NCBI RefSeq assembly: GCF_002735905.1
Contig: NZ_PEBD01000005.1
Coordinates: forward strand, 372,001 to 436,000
Direction: 5' to 3'
From: Williamsia muralis
Lineage (GTDB): Bacteria; Actinomycetota; Actinomycetes; Mycobacteriales; Mycobacteriaceae
DNA length: 64,000 bases
In this document: positions 44,820-59,656 of the stretch, one piece after another
Layout of the letters: each line of letters starts with the position of its first letter
Numbering within the stretch: the stretch's first letter is position 1
Notes under the pieces: model-generated
What the model saw: only the letters and a program-made list of their open reading frames with translations
The model's database searches: none
What the model was told of the DNA's origin: nothing
Translations under genes and position numbers: made by a program

Positions 44820-46024
44820 GCGCCGGCAGCGGCCTTCAGCTTGTCAGCGCGGTCGGTGTGCTCCCACGGCAGATCGATGTCGGTGCGACCGAAGTGGCCG
44901 TACGCGGCCGTCGGTGCGTAAATCGGCCGCAACAGGTCGAGGTCGCGGATGATGGCTCCCGGTCGTAGGTCGAAGACCTCGGTGATGGCCGACTGGATCT
45001 TGGCCGGGTCGACCGTCTCGGTACCGAAGGTCTCGACGAACAAGCCGACCGGTGCTGCCTTGCCGATGGCGTAGGCGACCTGCACCTCGATGCGTCCCGC
45101 CAATCCGGCGGCAATGGCGTTCTTCGCGACCCAACGCATCGCGTACGCGGCACTCCGGTCGACCTTTGACGGGTCCTTGCCGGAGAACGCACCGCCACCG
45201 TGTCGTGACATGCCGCCGTAGGTGTCGACGATGATCTTGCGGCCGGTGAGGCCGGCATCGCCCATCGGTCCGCCCAGGACGAACTTGCCGGTGGGGTTGA
45301 CCAGCAGACGGACATCGTCGGTGTTCAGGAACGGCAGGTCGAGGTCGGCGAACACCGAATCCAGGACCTTGCTGCGGATGTCGGGGGTGAGCAGGTTCTC
45401 CAGGTCGATGTCCGCGGCGTGCTGGGTGGAGACGACCACGGTGTCGAGTCGGACCGGCTTGTCGCCGTTGTACTCGATGGTCACCTGGGTCTTGCCGTCG
45501 GGACGCAGGTACGGCAGCACGCCTTCTTTGCGCACCTCGGTGAGGCGACGGGCGAGGCGGTGCGCCAGCGCGATCGGGACAGGCATGAACTCAGGCGTCT
45601 CATTGGTGGCGTATCCGAACATCAGGCCCTGGTCACCGGCACCCTGACGCGCTATCTCATCCTCGGTGATGCCCTCGACGCGCGACTCATAGGCGTTGTC
45701 GACACCCTGGGCGATCTCCGGGGACTGCGCGCCGATGGCGACGTTGACACCACAGGAGTTGCCGTCGAATCCCTTGGCCGACGAGTCGTAGCCGATCTCC
45801 AGGACCTTCTCCCGCACGATCTTGGGAATGTCGGCGTACGCCGTCGTGTTCACCTCACCCGCCACATGGACCTGACCGGTGGTGACCAGGGTCTCCACCG
45901 CAACCCGGGCACGCGGATCCTCGGTCAGCAGGGCGTCGAGGATCGAGTCGCTGATCGCGTCACAGATCTTGTCGGGATGGCCCTCGGTGACGGACTCGCT
46001 GGTGAACAAACGGGTATCGGTCAT
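44816..46024 (-). CDS. metK: S-adenosylmethionine synthetase
   Basis: This 402-aa enzyme makes SAM from methionine and ATP. It shows [20 protein letters not shown] at the N-terminus, the [12 protein letters not shown] hexapeptide region and the P-loop-like [18 protein letters not shown]. The ATG at 46024 follows GAGAGGAAAAC. The frame is open upstream to 46414 only as a shadow of coaBC. The 85-nt gap to coaBC has no recognisable SAM riboswitch. Confidence 0.97.
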   Translation of the reverse strand: MTDTRLFTSESVTEGHPDKICDAISDSILDALLTEDPRARVAVETLVTTGQVHVAGEVNTTAYADIPKIVREKVLEIGYDSSAKGFDGNSCGVNVAIGAQSPEIAQGVDNAYESRVEGITEDEIARQGAGDQGLMFGYATNETPEFMPVPIALAHRLARRLTEVRKEGVLPYLRPDGKTQVTIEYNGDKPVRLDTVVVSTQHAADIDLENLLTPDIRSKVLDSVFADLDLPFLNTDDVRLLVNPTGKFVLGGPMGDAGLTGRKIIVDTYGGMSRHGGGAFSGKDPSKVDRSAAYAMRWVAKNAIAAGLAGRIEVQVAYAIGKAAPVGLFVETFGTETVDPAKIQSAITEVFDLRPGAIIRDLDLLRPIYAPTAAYGHFGRTDIDLPWEHTDRADKLKAAAGA

Positions 46025-46109
46025 GTTTTCCTCTCGGAGGCGGTGGTCCTGAAGAGTTCGGTACGGTGCGCGACTACCCGCGGACCTCAAATTACACACG
46101 TGGGTCGAG

Positions 46110-47387
46110 CTACGGACATCGACCGTCTGCGCCAACACCATCTGTGCGTACAGCGTTGATCGCGTCAAGTATTCGGGTCGCCATGAGTGTTTTCGACCCG
46201 AGTGGCAGGGCAGTTTCTTCGCCCCCTGCGGCCAGGATCCAACCGGTGTTGTGGTCCATGCCGAATGCCTTGCCCTCGCCCACCGCGTTGACGACCAAGA
46301 GGTCGCATCCTTTGCGGGCCAGTTTTGCCCGGCCGTGGTCGAGAACCCCGTGCTGGAGGTCGCCGGTCTCGGCAGCGAAGCCGACGATGGCCGTCGACCG
46401 TGGGACCGAGCCACTGCGGCGAGCGGCGACCAGACCGGCGAGGATGTCCGGATTGGTGGTCAATTCGATGGGGGCCGGTCCGCTGTCGGACTTCTTGATC
46501 TTGGCGTCGGAGACCTGGACCGGCCGGAAATCGGCGACGGCCGCGGCCATGATCACCACGTCGGTCTCGGGGGCCCGCTTTCCTATCTCATCGGCCAGCT
46601 GCGCTGCGGTGGCGATGCGGATGATCTCCACACCCGCTGGATCGGGCAGGTTGGAGGTGGCCCCGGCGACCATGGTCACCTGAGCCCCTCGCTGGGCAGC
46701 GGCACGGGCGAGGGCGTACCCCTGCTTCCCGGAGCTGCGATTACCGAGGTACCGGACGGGATCGAGGGGTTCGCGCGTGCCGCCGGCACTGATCAGGAAT
46801 TTGACCCCGGCGAGGTCGTACGGGAGGGCGTCGGGGCGATCGAGCAGCAGTTCACCCAGCAGCGATATCTCCTGCGGATCGGGCAGACGTCCGGCCCCGG
46901 TGTCGACACCGGTCAAACGGCCCGATGCGGGAGTCATCACGGTGGCGCCATGCTCCCGGAGGGTGCTCACATTCGCTTGCGTGGCCGGGTGCTCCCACAT
47001 CTCGGTGTGCATCGCCGGGACGAACAGGACCGGGCATCGCGCGGTCAACAACGTCGATGTCAACAGGTCGTCGGCGCGCCCACTCGCAGCGCGAGCCATC
47101 AGATCGGCGGTCGCCGGCGCGATCAACACCAGGTCCGCTTCCTGACCGAGACGGACGTGAGGCACGCGCGGCACATCGGCGAACACCTCGGTGCTGACGG
47201 GGTTACCGCTGAGCGCCTCGAATGTTGCCGCACCGACGAACTTCAACGCCGATTCGGTGGGGATGACACGCACGTGATGGCCGGCCTCGGTGAAGTGACG
47301 CACCACCGAGCCGACCTTGTACGCGGCTATGCCGCCACCGACCCCGATGACGATGTTCTTACGCGTCGTACCGACGTTCTCGCCCAC
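46110..47387 (-). CDS. coaBC: Bifunctional phosphopantothenoylcysteine decarboxylase/synthetase
   Basis: This 425-aa flavoprotein fusion makes 4'-phosphopantetheine for coenzyme A. CoaC (about 10-190) has [10 protein letters not shown] and [12 protein letters not shown], the latter with His where many bacteria have Asn, which is normal for this order. CoaB (about 195-425) has [22 protein letters not shown] and the lysine-containing SDAKIKK. The GTG at 47387 has GGAGG upstream. The gene lies between rpoZ and metK as in mycobacteria. Confidence 0.95.
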   Translation of the reverse strand: MGENVGTTRKNIVIGVGGGIAAYKVGSVVRHFTEAGHHVRVIPTESALKFVGAATFEALSGNPVSTEVFADVPRVPHVRLGQEADLVLIAPATADLMARAASGRADDLLTSTLLTARCPVLFVPAMHTEMWEHPATQANVSTLREHGATVMTPASGRLTGVDTGAGRLPDPQEISLLGELLLDRPDALPYDLAGVKFLISAGGTREPLDPVRYLGNRSSGKQGYALARAAAQRGAQVTMVAGATSNLPDPAGVEIIRIATAAQLADEIGKRAPETDVVIMAAAVADFRPVQVSDAKIKKSDSGPAPIELTTNPDILAGLVAARRSGSVPRSTAIVGFAAETGDLQHGVLDHGRAKLARKGCDLLVVNAVGEGKAFGMDHNTGWILAAGGEETALPLGSKTLMATRILDAINAVRTDGVGADGRCP

Positions 47388-47419
47388 GAACTCTCGCCTC
47401 CGGACCGGGTTGAGGGAAG

Positions 47420-47722
47420 CTACTCGCCTTCGGTGTGCTCGAGAAGGTCCGCGTGGATCTCGCGCATGGCGATGGAGAGAGGCTTCTCCTGGAGGCCCGG
47501 CTCGACGAGGGGTCCGACGTACTCGAGGATGCCGTCACCGAGCTGGTTGTAGTAGTCGTTGATCTGACGCGCACGCTTGGCGGCGTAGATGACCAGCGCG
47601 TACTTCGAAGAAGCGCGTTCCAGCAGCTCGTCGATCGGCGGGTTCGTGATGCCCAGGGGTGTGTCATACGCGGTTGCGTCGACCTCGCCGATGAACTCGT
47701 CTGGGGTGGTCAAGCTGCTCAC
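47420..47722 (-). CDS. rpoZ: RNA polymerase omega subunit
   Basis: This 100-aa subunit assists assembly of beta-prime. The family core [31 protein letters not shown] is intact. The start is a GTG within AGGAGCAATGTGAGC, where the AGGAG is the ribosome-binding site. It starts 7 nt after gmk, and gmk-rpoZ coupling is widespread in bacteria. Confidence 0.95.
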   Translation of the reverse strand: MSSLTTPDEFIGEVDATAYDTPLGITNPPIDELLERASSKYALVIYAAKRARQINDYYNQLGDGILEYVGPLVEPGLQEKPLSIAMREIHADLLEHTEGE

Positions 47723-47729
47723 ATTGCTC

Positions 47730-48320
47730 CTACGAATTATTCAAATGGGATTCAACCAGCAAGGATACCAAGTGCTTGGCCACCGAGTCGACTTCGTCGT
47801 TCACCACGACGTGGTCGAACTCGTCGGCACTGTCCAATTCGGCCTTCGCGGTCTGCAGTCGCCGCTCGATCACCTCGTCGGATTCGGTCCCGCGGCCGCG
47901 CAGCCGGGACACCAGTTCGTCCCAGCTCGGCGGCGCGAGGAACACTGTCACGGCCTCCGGTACCGCTGCCCTGATGTTGCGGGCTCCGGCCAGATCGACC
48001 TCGACGAGCGTGGGCCTACCCTGCTCCATCGCCTCGAACACCGGCCGCGAGGGTGTGCCCGAACGTTGCAGCCCCCCGTGGATCTCGGCCCACTCCAGCA
48101 GTTCGCCGTCGGCGATCAACCGGTCGAACTCACCCGGGGTGACAAAAAAGTAGTCGCGTCCATCGACCTCACCGGCGCGCGGGGCACGGGTGGTCGCAGA
48201 GACGCTGAACATCAGGTCGGGCAACAGTTCGCGCAGCCGCCGGACCACGCTGGACTTTCCGACAGCAGAAGGGCCGGCCAATACGAGAAGCCGGCCCCTC
48301 TGTCGTTGTTCTGGGCTCAC
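47730..48320 (-). CDS. gmk: Guanylate kinase
   Basis: This 196-aa kinase converts GMP to GDP. The P-loop is GPSAVGKS at residues 16-23, followed by [23 protein letters not shown], the GMP-binding block. The GTG start at 48320 lacks a clear Shine-Dalgarno and lies 10 nt after mihF, so re-initiation from mihF is likely. Confidence 0.96.
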   Translation of the reverse strand: MSPEQRQRGRLLVLAGPSAVGKSSVVRRLRELLPDLMFSVSATTRAPRAGEVDGRDYFFVTPGEFDRLIADGELLEWAEIHGGLQRSGTPSRPVFEAMEQGRPTLVEVDLAGARNIRAAVPEAVTVFLAPPSWDELVSRLRGRGTESDEVIERRLQTAKAELDSADEFDHVVVNDEVDSVAKHLVSLLVESHLNNS

Positions 48321-48330
48321 TTAGAGGCGA

Positions 48331-48648
48331 TCAGGCAAAGTCGAACTTAGCCAACAACGCCTTACGCTGCCGGTCACCCAGGCCACGCAAACGGCGGGTC
48401 GGGGCGATCTCGAGCTCGGTCATGATCTCCTGCGCCTTGACCTTGCCCACCTTGGGCAGGGCCTCGAGCAACGCCGACACCTTCATCTTGCCCAAGATCT
48501 CGTCGTTCTCGGCGTCCTTGAGAACCTGCTTCAGATCGGTGCCGCCTCGCTTCAGGCGCTCCTTGAGCTCCGCACGGGCCCGGCGAGCGGCAGCTGCCTT
48601 CTCCAATGCAGCGGCGCGCTGCTCGTCGGTCAACTGGGGAAGGGCCAC
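48331..48648 (-). CDS. mihF: Mycobacterial-type integration host factor mIHF
   Basis: This 105-aa nucleoid-associated protein is essential in mycobacteria and unrelated to IHF/HU of E. coli. It has a long basic N-terminal helix (ALEKAAAARRARAELKERLKRGG) and the conserved C-terminal helix-two-turn-helix DNA-binding part (VSALLEALPKVGKVKAQEIMTELEIAPTRRLRGLGDRQRKALLAKF). The GTG start follows GGAGG. It heads the mihF-gmk-rpoZ-coaBC-metK cluster and has a long upstream region. Confidence 0.96.
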   Translation of the reverse strand: MALPQLTDEQRAAALEKAAAARRARAELKERLKRGGTDLKQVLKDAENDEILGKMKVSALLEALPKVGKVKAQEIMTELEIAPTRRLRGLGDRQRKALLAKFDFA

Positions 48649-49145
48649 GGTTCCTCCGATTTCGTCTGTGTGATTCTCTGCCCCGCGCCGGTGGCGTCAG
48701 GGCGTCCGCCTCTGTGGGGAGGCAGCGAAAGCGACCGTACCCACGCACGTCGCCTTTTGCGACCCCCACCCCGGCATTCCCCCACTAAAACGGGTGTTGT
48801 AAGCCTTTCGAACGAGCTTCCCCGCCGTCGCACATAAGTAGCAGTTAAATCTGTCTAGTATCTGATTGATCAAACGAATGACGTTGCCAGACAACGGCAT
48901 TCGCAGCACTCAACGGAAATGTCGAGCATCATGGCGTAGGTCACATCCCTGGTGCTGCTGTGACGGGTGTTCCGCGCAGGGATTTTTCGAAGTTTTTTGT
49001 CGGTGCGCGCGTGTCGGAGGGCCGTGTGACCTGTGCGAATGCCCACCCGACCGCATCGATGGCCCCGTGAAACGCGTTCACTGTCTCGTGTTAGATGTGG
49101 ATCGCACACACTGACAATTCTCAGCCGGGACGGGGTTTCATCATC
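48649..49145. other. 497-bp divergent intergenic region, mihF / PhaC-like gene
   Basis: No gene with coding character is seen. The part nearest mihF (48649-48780) is GC-rich and may be a long 5' leader. A markedly AT-richer patch at about 48835-48895 contains GATACT (a -10-like hexamer, minus strand), followed by more AT-rich sequence, and is the best candidate for the mihF promoter. The half nearer 49146 holds a short T-run (TTTTTTG near 48984) and TTAGAT near 49090, which could be a -10 for the plus-strand gene. Open frames of 60-80 codons here look random. Confidence 0.4.
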
Positions 49146-50339
49146 GTGACCAACCAACAGACTCCGCGAGAGAGTCTGCTGCCCGATCGGCTCCGGAACC
49201 TCTACGCACTGACCATCGGTGACGGCATCCGCGATGAGGTGTCGACCGAGAACGTCCTGCTGCACGACGAACCGCACCGTCGTCTGCGCCGGTTCGGGAA
49301 CGCCGAGCGACTCCGTGTCGCTCGCCGCGCCGGGCACCCGCCGGTGGTACTCGTTCCGCCGATTGCCGCGCCCGCCAGCTGCTACGACCTCGACCCCGAT
49401 CACTCGTTGGTCAACCACTTGCTCCAGACCGGACGCATCCCGTACGTGCTCGACATCGGCGAGATCCGGAGAAGCGACCGACACCTCGGTTTCGAAGACT
49501 TCTTCGACGACATCGTCCCGCAGGCGATCACCCGCGCGCAGACTGATTTTTATGCCGCGGATCAGGACATCTCGAGACGCACCGATGGTCCCGGTGAGGT
49601 GGACCTGGTGGCATGGAGTCTCGGCGGAACGATCAGCCTGCTCACCGTCGCCGCAGATCCCGCCCTGCCCGTCCGATCGGTCACAGCCGTGGGCACTCCC
49701 CTGGACTACGCGCTGGTACCCCCTTATCCCCTCGTGCGGCAATTGACCCGGCCGACCAAGGGTCTGGCGGTCACCGGCATTCTCCGGCTGCTCGGTGGCA
49801 TCCCGGCGCCACTGGTGCAGATCGGCTACCGCGGCACTGCATGGCAACGCGAGCTGAAGAAACCGGCCTTCATCCTGTCCAACCTCGGTGACACCGAGAA
49901 GCTCGCACGGATGGAGATCGTCAATCGCTTCCAGCGAGAGTTCCCGGGCTACCCGGGCCGCCTGGCCGAACAGATGTGGGAGTGCTTCATCTATCGGGGT
50001 GAACTGGCGACCGGCGTGCTCGACCTCGGCGGGCGCCGCATCGACCTGACGAGCATCGGGGTCCCGGTCCAGCTGTTCGGGAGCCATCGCGACGCCATCG
50101 TGCCGTGGGCAGCTGCCCGGCACGGTGTCGACCTGCTCGAGGGATCACCACAGGTCCACTTCGACACCGTCGAGACGAGCCATCTGGGATTGATCGCCGG
50201 GCCCGACGCCATCTCCGGCACGTGGCCGCGTATCGATCAGTTCCTGGAGTCATTGCCGGTGAACTCCGCGCCGGCAGACGAGACCACACCTCACGGCGAC
50301 GCCCGGGCCGAGGCACTCGAACAGGAGGTCTCGGGCTAG
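49146..50339 (+). CDS. PHA-synthase-like alpha/beta hydrolase with serine nucleophile
   Basis: This 397-aa protein resembles the PhaC/PHA-synthase branch of alpha/beta hydrolases: the PPIAAPASCYDLDPDHSLV oxyanion-type region, nucleophile elbow AWSLGGT, acid in GSHRDAIVPW and base in ETSHLGL. The presumed triad is Ser158-Asp316-His346. True PHA synthases use Cys in GxCxG, so this is more likely an acyltransferase or hydrolase of unknown substrate. There is no signal peptide. The GTG at 49146 is the first plausible start, with weak initiation signals. It is the only plus-strand gene in a long minus-strand block, and its stop overlaps that of pyrF. Confidence 0.82.
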   Translation: MTNQQTPRESLLPDRLRNLYALTIGDGIRDEVSTENVLLHDEPHRRLRRFGNAERLRVARRAGHPPVVLVPPIAAPASCYDLDPDHSLVNHLLQTGRIPYVLDIGEIRRSDRHLGFEDFFDDIVPQAITRAQTDFYAADQDISRRTDGPGEVDLVAWSLGGTISLLTVAADPALPVRSVTAVGTPLDYALVPPYPLVRQLTRPTKGLAVTGILRLLGGIPAPLVQIGYRGTAWQRELKKPAFILSNLGDTEKLARMEIVNRFQREFPGYPGRLAEQMWECFIYRGELATGVLDLGGRRIDLTSIGVPVQLFGSHRDAIVPWAAARHGVDLLEGSPQVHFDTVETSHLGLIAGPDAISGTWPRIDQFLESLPVNSAPADETTPHGDARAEALEQEVSG

Positions 50340-51196
50340 GCCTGGTCCCCGAACGCCGCCTCGATCTCGTCCCGGGTGCGGCGCGCGGCATCGCGCAGTG
50401 CTGTCACATCGGGGCCGTGACGCAGCACCGAGCGGGAGCTGGCCGGCAGCACCCACCGTTGATCGGCGTCGGCGAACACAGCGGGCAGATCGCTCGCCGC
50501 GGCTCCTTGGGCACCAAGGCCCGGGGCCAGGATCGGCGCGCCCAGTTCCGCCAGCTGCAGGCCGTGGTGCCGGGTCGCGCCGACCACCAGTCCGACGGTC
50601 GCGCGACCATCGGAGTTTTCTGCCGCAGCCGCATCGACGATGCTCTGGGCCACTGTGACGCCACCGTCGCCCCGGGCCAGCTGGAGCGACTCCCCCTCAG
50701 GGTTGGAGGTGCGGGCCAGCGCGAACACGGCCCTTCCCTCCGAGCGCGCGAGTTCGATGGCGGGGCTCAGTGATCCGAAGCCGAGGTACGGCGAGACGGT
50801 CAGGGCATCTGCGCACAGCGGTGATGCCGGCTCGAGCCAAGCCCGCGCGTACGCGGCCATCGTCGATCCGATGTCGCCGCGTTTCCCGTCGGCGATGACC
50901 AGCGCGCCACCGGCCTGACAACCGCTGATCACCGACTCCAGAGCCGCGAAACCTGCAGAACCGAACGTCTCGAAAAACGCCACCTGGGGTTTGATCACCG
51001 CGACGGACCCGGCAAAGGCCTCGACACAGATGTCACCGAACGCACGGACGCCCGCAGCGTCGACCGACAGTCCCCACGCCTCGAGCAGTTCCGGGTGGGG
51101 GTCGATACCCGCGCACAACCGGCCGCGGTCGGTGACCGCCGCCCGGTAGCGGTCGGCGAACGATGTGTCGCCGACCGCACCCGATGCCGCGTCCAC
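50336..51196 (-). CDS. pyrF: Orotidine 5'-phosphate decarboxylase
   Basis: This 286-aa enzyme makes UMP. It belongs to the longer type-2 OMP decarboxylases of actinobacteria, with the catalytic IADGKRGDIGSTMAAYA and IKPQVAFFETFG. The GTG at 51196 follows the carB TAG with no gap. The TAG stop shares a CTAG with the stop of the convergent PhaC-like gene. It is the last gene of the pyrimidine operon. Confidence 0.96.
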   Translation of the reverse strand: MDAASGAVGDTSFADRYRAAVTDRGRLCAGIDPHPELLEAWGLSVDAAGVRAFGDICVEAFAGSVAVIKPQVAFFETFGSAGFAALESVISGCQAGGALVIADGKRGDIGSTMAAYARAWLEPASPLCADALTVSPYLGFGSLSPAIELARSEGRAVFALARTSNPEGESLQLARGDGGVTVAQSIVDAAAAENSDGRATVGLVVGATRHHGLQLAELGAPILAPGLGAQGAAASDLPAVFADADQRWVLPASSRSVLRHGPDVTALRDAARRTRDEIEAAFGDQA

Positions 51197-54531
<3,335 letters not shown>

Positions 54532-54532
<1 letters not shown>

Positions 54533-55707
54533 CAGGCACGCGCTCCTTGCAGCAGAGAGACGAACTTCTCGAAGAGGTACGCGGCGTCGTGGGGTCCTGC
54601 CGCGGCCTCGGGGTGATATTGGACGGAAAACGCTCGGCCGTCGATGAGCTCGATGCCTTCCACCGTGCCGTCGTTGGCGCAGGTGTGGCTGATCCGGGCA
54701 CGCCCGAGGTCGCTGTCGAACTCTTCGCCGGCCTCACCCTCCAGGGCGAACCCGTGATTCTGGGCGGTGATCGACACGGCTCCGGTCGTATGGTCGACCA
54801 CCGGGATGTTGATTCCGCGGTGGCCGAACTTCATCTTGTAGGTACCCCGGCCGAGTGCACGGCCCAGGATCTGGTTCCCGAAGCAGATGCCGAACAGCGG
54901 GATCCCGTCACCGAGCACGCTGCGGGTGAAGTCCACCGGGTGGTCGGCGGTCGCGGGGTCGCCCGGTCCGTTGGACAGGAACACGCCGTCCGGTTTGATG
55001 TCGGCTATGGCGTCGTACGAGGTGCCCGCCGGCAGTACGTGCACCCGCACACCGTGCTGGGCGAACATGCGCGGGGTGTTGGTCTTGATCCCCAGGTCGA
55101 GCGCCGCCACCGTGAACCGGGGTTCGCCCTCGGGTTCGACGACGTATCCGTCGGTGGTCGACACCTCACCGGCCAAATCGGCACCGGACATCTCAGGCGC
55201 CTCGACCACCCGCCGGAGCAGTTCGTCCGACCCGGCGAGCGCATCTCCGGAGAAGATCCCGGCCCGCATCGACCCGTGATCGCGCAGGGTGCGCACAACA
55301 GTACGGGTGTCGATGCCTGCGATGCCGACGATGCCCTGGTTGATCAACTCGTCTTCCAGGCTGCCCGTGGCGCGCCAACTCGACACTCGTCGGCTCGGGT
55401 TGCGCACGGCGTACCCACTCACCCAGATTTTGCCGGTGTCGTCGTTGGTGGCGCTGGGATCATCCGCGCCGTAACGACTTTCGCCGTCCTCGGTGTTCCA
55501 TCCGGTGTTGCCGATCTGCGGCGCGGTGGCCACCACGATCTGCCGGTGGTAGCTGGGGTCGGTGAGTGTCTCCTGATATCCGGTCATCGCCGTGCAGAAG
55601 ACGGCTTCTCCGAGAGTCTGGCCGAGCGCTCCGAAGCTCGTCCCGACGTAACGTTCACCGTTCTCGAGTACCAGCACCGCGGTGGTGGCCGGTTGTTGCT
55701 GTGTCAC
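54532..55707 (-). CDS. carA: Carbamoyl-phosphate synthase small subunit
   Basis: This 391-aa glutamine amidotransferase provides ammonia to CarB. The class I amidotransferase domain has the catalytic cysteine in [13 protein letters not shown] and His/Glu in [11 protein letters not shown]. The GTG at 55707 overlaps the stop of the upstream membrane-protein gene (GTGA). The open frame to 55746 is excluded by that overlap. Confidence 0.97.
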
Positions 55708-56207
55708 TGCTTCTTCTTTCCGTCCTGCTCGAGAGGTTTGACCCATTGTGGGTAGATGGTCTTGTCGTCTGCGCGAATGCCCGAATCGATCTCGGTTCCC
55801 GACGGGAGGAGCCAGCGGATGACGAGGACGCCGTCCGCGGTCATCACCTTCCCTGCCAGGCCCCTTTCGGTGCGGATCGCGGTGATTTGGTCGTCCGGTA
55901 TCCAGATCGGGTTGGCACCGGTGCGGTCGATGAGGATCCCGGCGTCGAAGCGGCTGATCTCCGCAACGGCACGGTCCCCGTAGTCACCGACGGCCACCCG
56001 GTCCTGCCAGCTGGGCGCGATGGTCGATCCGACGTACAACCCCGTGTGCGGGCCCAGCCGACGTGGTCCGAGAGTGGCAGGCACTTCGGGGAACGCACCG
56101 AGGAGCAACTCTTGTCGGCGGCCACGGCCTCGCCAACCGAGCAGCATCAGGCCGACGATGCCGCCCCAGGCGAGAACAACGATCAGGATCACGACTACAC
56201 CGGTCAT
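55704..56207 (-). CDS. Single-pass membrane protein of the pyrimidine operon
   Basis: This 167-aa protein has one N-terminal hydrophobic helix (about 3-24, [22 protein letters not shown]), then a basic segment GRGRRQE and a beta-rich domain that resembles PH-like transporters-associated proteins. No catalytic motif is seen. M. tuberculosis has an equivalent (Rv1382) between pyrC and carA, so the position is conserved, but the function is unknown. The ATG overlaps the pyrC stop, and its own stop overlaps carA. Confidence 0.85.
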   Translation of the reverse strand: MTGVVVILIVVLAWGGIVGLMLLGWRGRGRRQELLLGAFPEVPATLGPRRLGPHTGLYVGSTIAPSWQDRVAVGDYGDRAVAEISRFDAGILIDRTGANPIWIPDDQITAIRTERGLAGKVMTADGVLVIRWLLPSGTEIDSGIRADDKTIYPQWVKPLEQDGKKKQ

Positions 56208-57505
56208 CGGGGCGCCCGGACCTTGCCGCCGTGGTTGGTCACCTCGCCGCGCAACACCGTCGCGACCACAACGCCGGGCAGGGTGAGACCGTCGAACGGT
56301 GAGTTCTCCGAGAGGCTGGCCAGCGCACCGGATTCCACTGTCCATTCCGTATCCGGATCGACCAGGGCCAGGTTCGCCGGTTCACCGACCACGATCGGGC
56401 GGCCGTGGTCGGACAGCCCGGTGATCTCTGCGGGCCGTTCGCTCATCACCTTGGCGACCCCGCGCCAGTCGAGCAGACCGGGTTCGACCATCGTCTGCAC
56501 GACGATCGAGAGGGCGGTCTGCAGTCCGAGCATGCCCGGCCTCGCGTTGGCGAACTCGCAGCACTTATCCTGCGCGGCGTGGGGCGCGTGGTCCGTGGCC
56601 ACACAGTCGATGATCCCGTCGGCGAGTGCCTGCCGCAGGGCGGCCTTGTCGCGACCCTCACGGAGGGGCGGATTGACCTTGTTGACGGGGTCGTAGGTCT
56701 CCAGGCGGCTGTCATCGAGGAGCAAGTGATGTGGCGTGACCTCGGCCGTGATCGAAATGCCCTGTCCACGAGCCCATTTGAGCAGCTCGACCGTGCCTTC
56801 GGTGGATGCGTGGCAGATGTGCACCCGTGCGCCTGCGTCGCGGGCGAGCAGCGCGTCGCGCGCGACGATCGACTCCTCGGCCGCCCGTGGCCAGCCGGTG
56901 AGTCCGAGCCTGGCCGCGACGGCACCTTCGTGGGCGATGGCCCCCTCGGTGAGCCGCGGTTCCTCGGCGTGCTGGGCGATGAGTACGCCGAGACCCTTCG
57001 CGTACTCGAGCGCACGGCGCATGATCAGTGGATCGTAGACACACTTGCCGTCGTCGCTGAACATCCGCACCCCGCCGACGCCGGCGGCCATCGCGCCCAT
57101 CTCGGCGAGTTGGGTGCCCCCGAGCCCGACCGTGACGGCGCCCACCGGATGGACATCCACGAGGCCCACTTCTTGGCCGCGGCGCCAGACAAAATCGGTG
57201 ATGACGGCACTGTCGGCGACCGGGTCGGTGTTGGCCATCGCGAACACCGCGGTGTAGCCACCCAAAGCCGCTGCCGCCGAACCGGTCTCGATGGTCTCGG
57301 TGTCTTCCCGGCCGGGTTCACGAAGGTGGGTGTGCATGTCGACGAAACCGGGCAGCAGCACAGCGCCCGCTCCGTCGAGCACATCGGCCGCCGCATCAGG
57401 CGCGATCGAGGCACCGATCTCGACGATCTCGCCACCCTCGATCAGGATGTCGACGGCGTCGTCGCCGTAGGGCCGAACATTGCGGATCAGGAGCTGCGCT
57501 GTCAT
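56204..57505 (-). CDS. pyrC: Dihydroorotase
   Basis: This 433-aa amidohydrolase closes carbamoyl-aspartate to dihydroorotate. It is the class I type, with the metal-binding [10 protein letters not shown] (His58, His60), [24 protein letters not shown] and [10 protein letters not shown]. The ATG at 57505 overlaps the pyrB stop (ATGA). The extension of the open frame to 57841 lies in pyrB. Confidence 0.96.
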   Translation of the reverse strand: MTAQLLIRNVRPYGDDAVDILIEGGEIVEIGASIAPDAAADVLDGAGAVLLPGFVDMHTHLREPGREDTETIETGSAAAALGGYTAVFAMANTDPVADSAVITDFVWRRGQEVGLVDVHPVGAVTVGLGGTQLAEMGAMAAGVGGVRMFSDDGKCVYDPLIMRRALEYAKGLGVLIAQHAEEPRLTEGAIAHEGAVAARLGLTGWPRAAEESIVARDALLARDAGARVHICHASTEGTVELLKWARGQGISITAEVTPHHLLLDDSRLETYDPVNKVNPPLREGRDKAALRQALADGIIDCVATDHAPHAAQDKCCEFANARPGMLGLQTALSIVVQTMVEPGLLDWRGVAKVMSERPAEITGLSDHGRPIVVGEPANLALVDPDTEWTVESGALASLSENSPFDGLTLPGVVVATVLRGEVTNHGGKVRAPR

Positions 57506-58445
57506 GCCACGCCCTCGCTCTCGGTTCCGACCAGCAACGTGAACAGCACGGCCATCCGCATATGCACTCCGTTCGAGACCTGTTGCAGCACAGTTGCTTT
57601 GGGCGAATCCGCCACCGAGAACCCGATCTCCATGCCCCGCAGCATCGGTCCCGGGTGCAGCACCACGGCGTGGTCGGCGAGCAACGCCGACCGACGGTCG
57701 CTGAGCCCGTACCGAATGGAGTACTCGCGCGCAGACGGGAAGAAACCGCCGTTCATCCGCTCGGCCTGAACGCGTAGCAGCATGACGGCATCGACGGCGG
57801 CGAGTTCGGCATCGAGACTGTGTGACACCTCGACGGGCCACGCCTCGACACCCACGGGCAGCAGCGTGGGCGGAGCGACGAGAACCACCTGCGCCCCGAG
57901 CATGGCCAGGAGGTGCGCGTTGGAGCGGGCCACCCGCGAATGCAGCACATCGCCGACGATCGCGATCCTGCGGCCTTCGAGCGAGCCGAGCCGCTGCCGC
58001 AGCGTCAGAGCATCGAGCAGCGCCTGGGTCGGGTGTTCGTGGGTTCCGTCACCGGCGTTGATCACCGATGGTCCGGTGCCCTCTTCCCATGTCCACTGCG
58101 CGATCTGATGGGCCGCACCCGATGCGGGATGTCGAACGATCAACGCGTCCGCTCCGGCGGCGCGAAGGGTCTTGGCCGTGTCGCGCAACGACTCCCCCTT
58201 GTTCGCCGAGGAGCTCGACGCGCTGACGTTGATCACGTCGGCGCTCATCCACTTGCCCGCAACCTCGAAGGACACGCGGGTACGGGTGGAGTTCTCGTAG
58301 AACACGGTCATGATGGTCCGGCCGCGCAACGTCGGCAGCTTCTTGATCTCGCGGCCCACCAGGGCCTGCTCGAACCGTTCGGCCTCGTCGAGGAGCTCGG
58401 TGGCCGACTCGCGGGTCAGGTCGGACACCGACAGCAGATGCCGCA

Positions 58446-58446
<1 letters not shown>
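57502..58446 (-). CDS. pyrB: Aspartate carbamoyltransferase catalytic subunit
   Basis: This 314-aa enzyme makes carbamoyl-aspartate. The carbamoyl-phosphate motif [13 protein letters not shown] (STRTR at residues 53-57) and [20 protein letters not shown] are present. No pyrI regulatory subunit gene is in the operon, as usual for actinobacteria. The ATG shares one base with the pyrR stop (TGATG). Confidence 0.97.
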
Positions 58447-59078
<632 letters not shown>

Positions 59079-59179
59079 TCACTGCCGTGGACACCGACAT
59101 CAAAATGCCTTCGTCCAGAACAGTTCGTGCATCAGGTTATCAGGCCGGGGCCGCGGCACCGCGACGGCACCGGCCGGTC

Positions 59180-59656
59180 TCACGCGTCCTCGGACGGTGA
59201 CTGCTGCCCCAGCGACGCACGTACCTGCGGCGCGAGGAGCACGATGCGACCGAGCACACCGTTGACGAATCCAGGGGAATCGTCGGTCGAGAGTTCCTTG
59301 GCCAATTCGACGGCCTCGTCGACCACAACGGCGGTCGGGACGTCGGTGGTGTTGAACAACTCCCAGGTGGCGAGCCGCAGGATCGCACGATCCACGGCGG
59401 GGAGCCGCGGCAGCGTCCACTCACGCAGATGCGACTCGATCACCGAATCGATTTGGCGGGCATCGCCCGCGACACCCTCGATGATCTGAGCGGTGTAGTC
59501 GTGGATCTTGCCCACACTGTCGTCGCCGAGCGCGATCTCACGCCGCTGAGCGATCAGCTCGATCGGTGACTCGTTCTTGACCTCGGCCTCGAAGAGCAGG
59601 TCGACCGCGCGTTTGCGGGCCTTGTGGCGGGTGCCGGATTTCTTGACCAATGTCAC
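59180..59656 (-). CDS. nusB: Transcription antitermination factor NusB
   Basis: This 158-aa all-helical RNA-binding protein of the rRNA antitermination complex shows [17 protein letters not shown] and the C-terminal FVNGVLGRI. The GTG overlaps the efp stop (GTGA). It ends 155 nt before pyrR, and the two belong to separate units, since the PyrR leader lies between. Confidence 0.95.
   Translation of the reverse strand: MTLVKKSGTRHKARKRAVDLLFEAEVKNESPIELIAQRREIALGDDSVGKIHDYTAQIIEGVAGDARQIDSVIESHLREWTLPRLPAVDRAILRLATWELFNTTDVPTAVVVDEAVELAKELSTDDSPGFVNGVLGRIVLLAPQVRASLGQQSPSEDA

Noticed and set aside
46025-46109. A possible SAM-sensing RNA upstream of metK
   Set aside because: The 85-nt gap lacks the conserved core of known SAM riboswitch classes.
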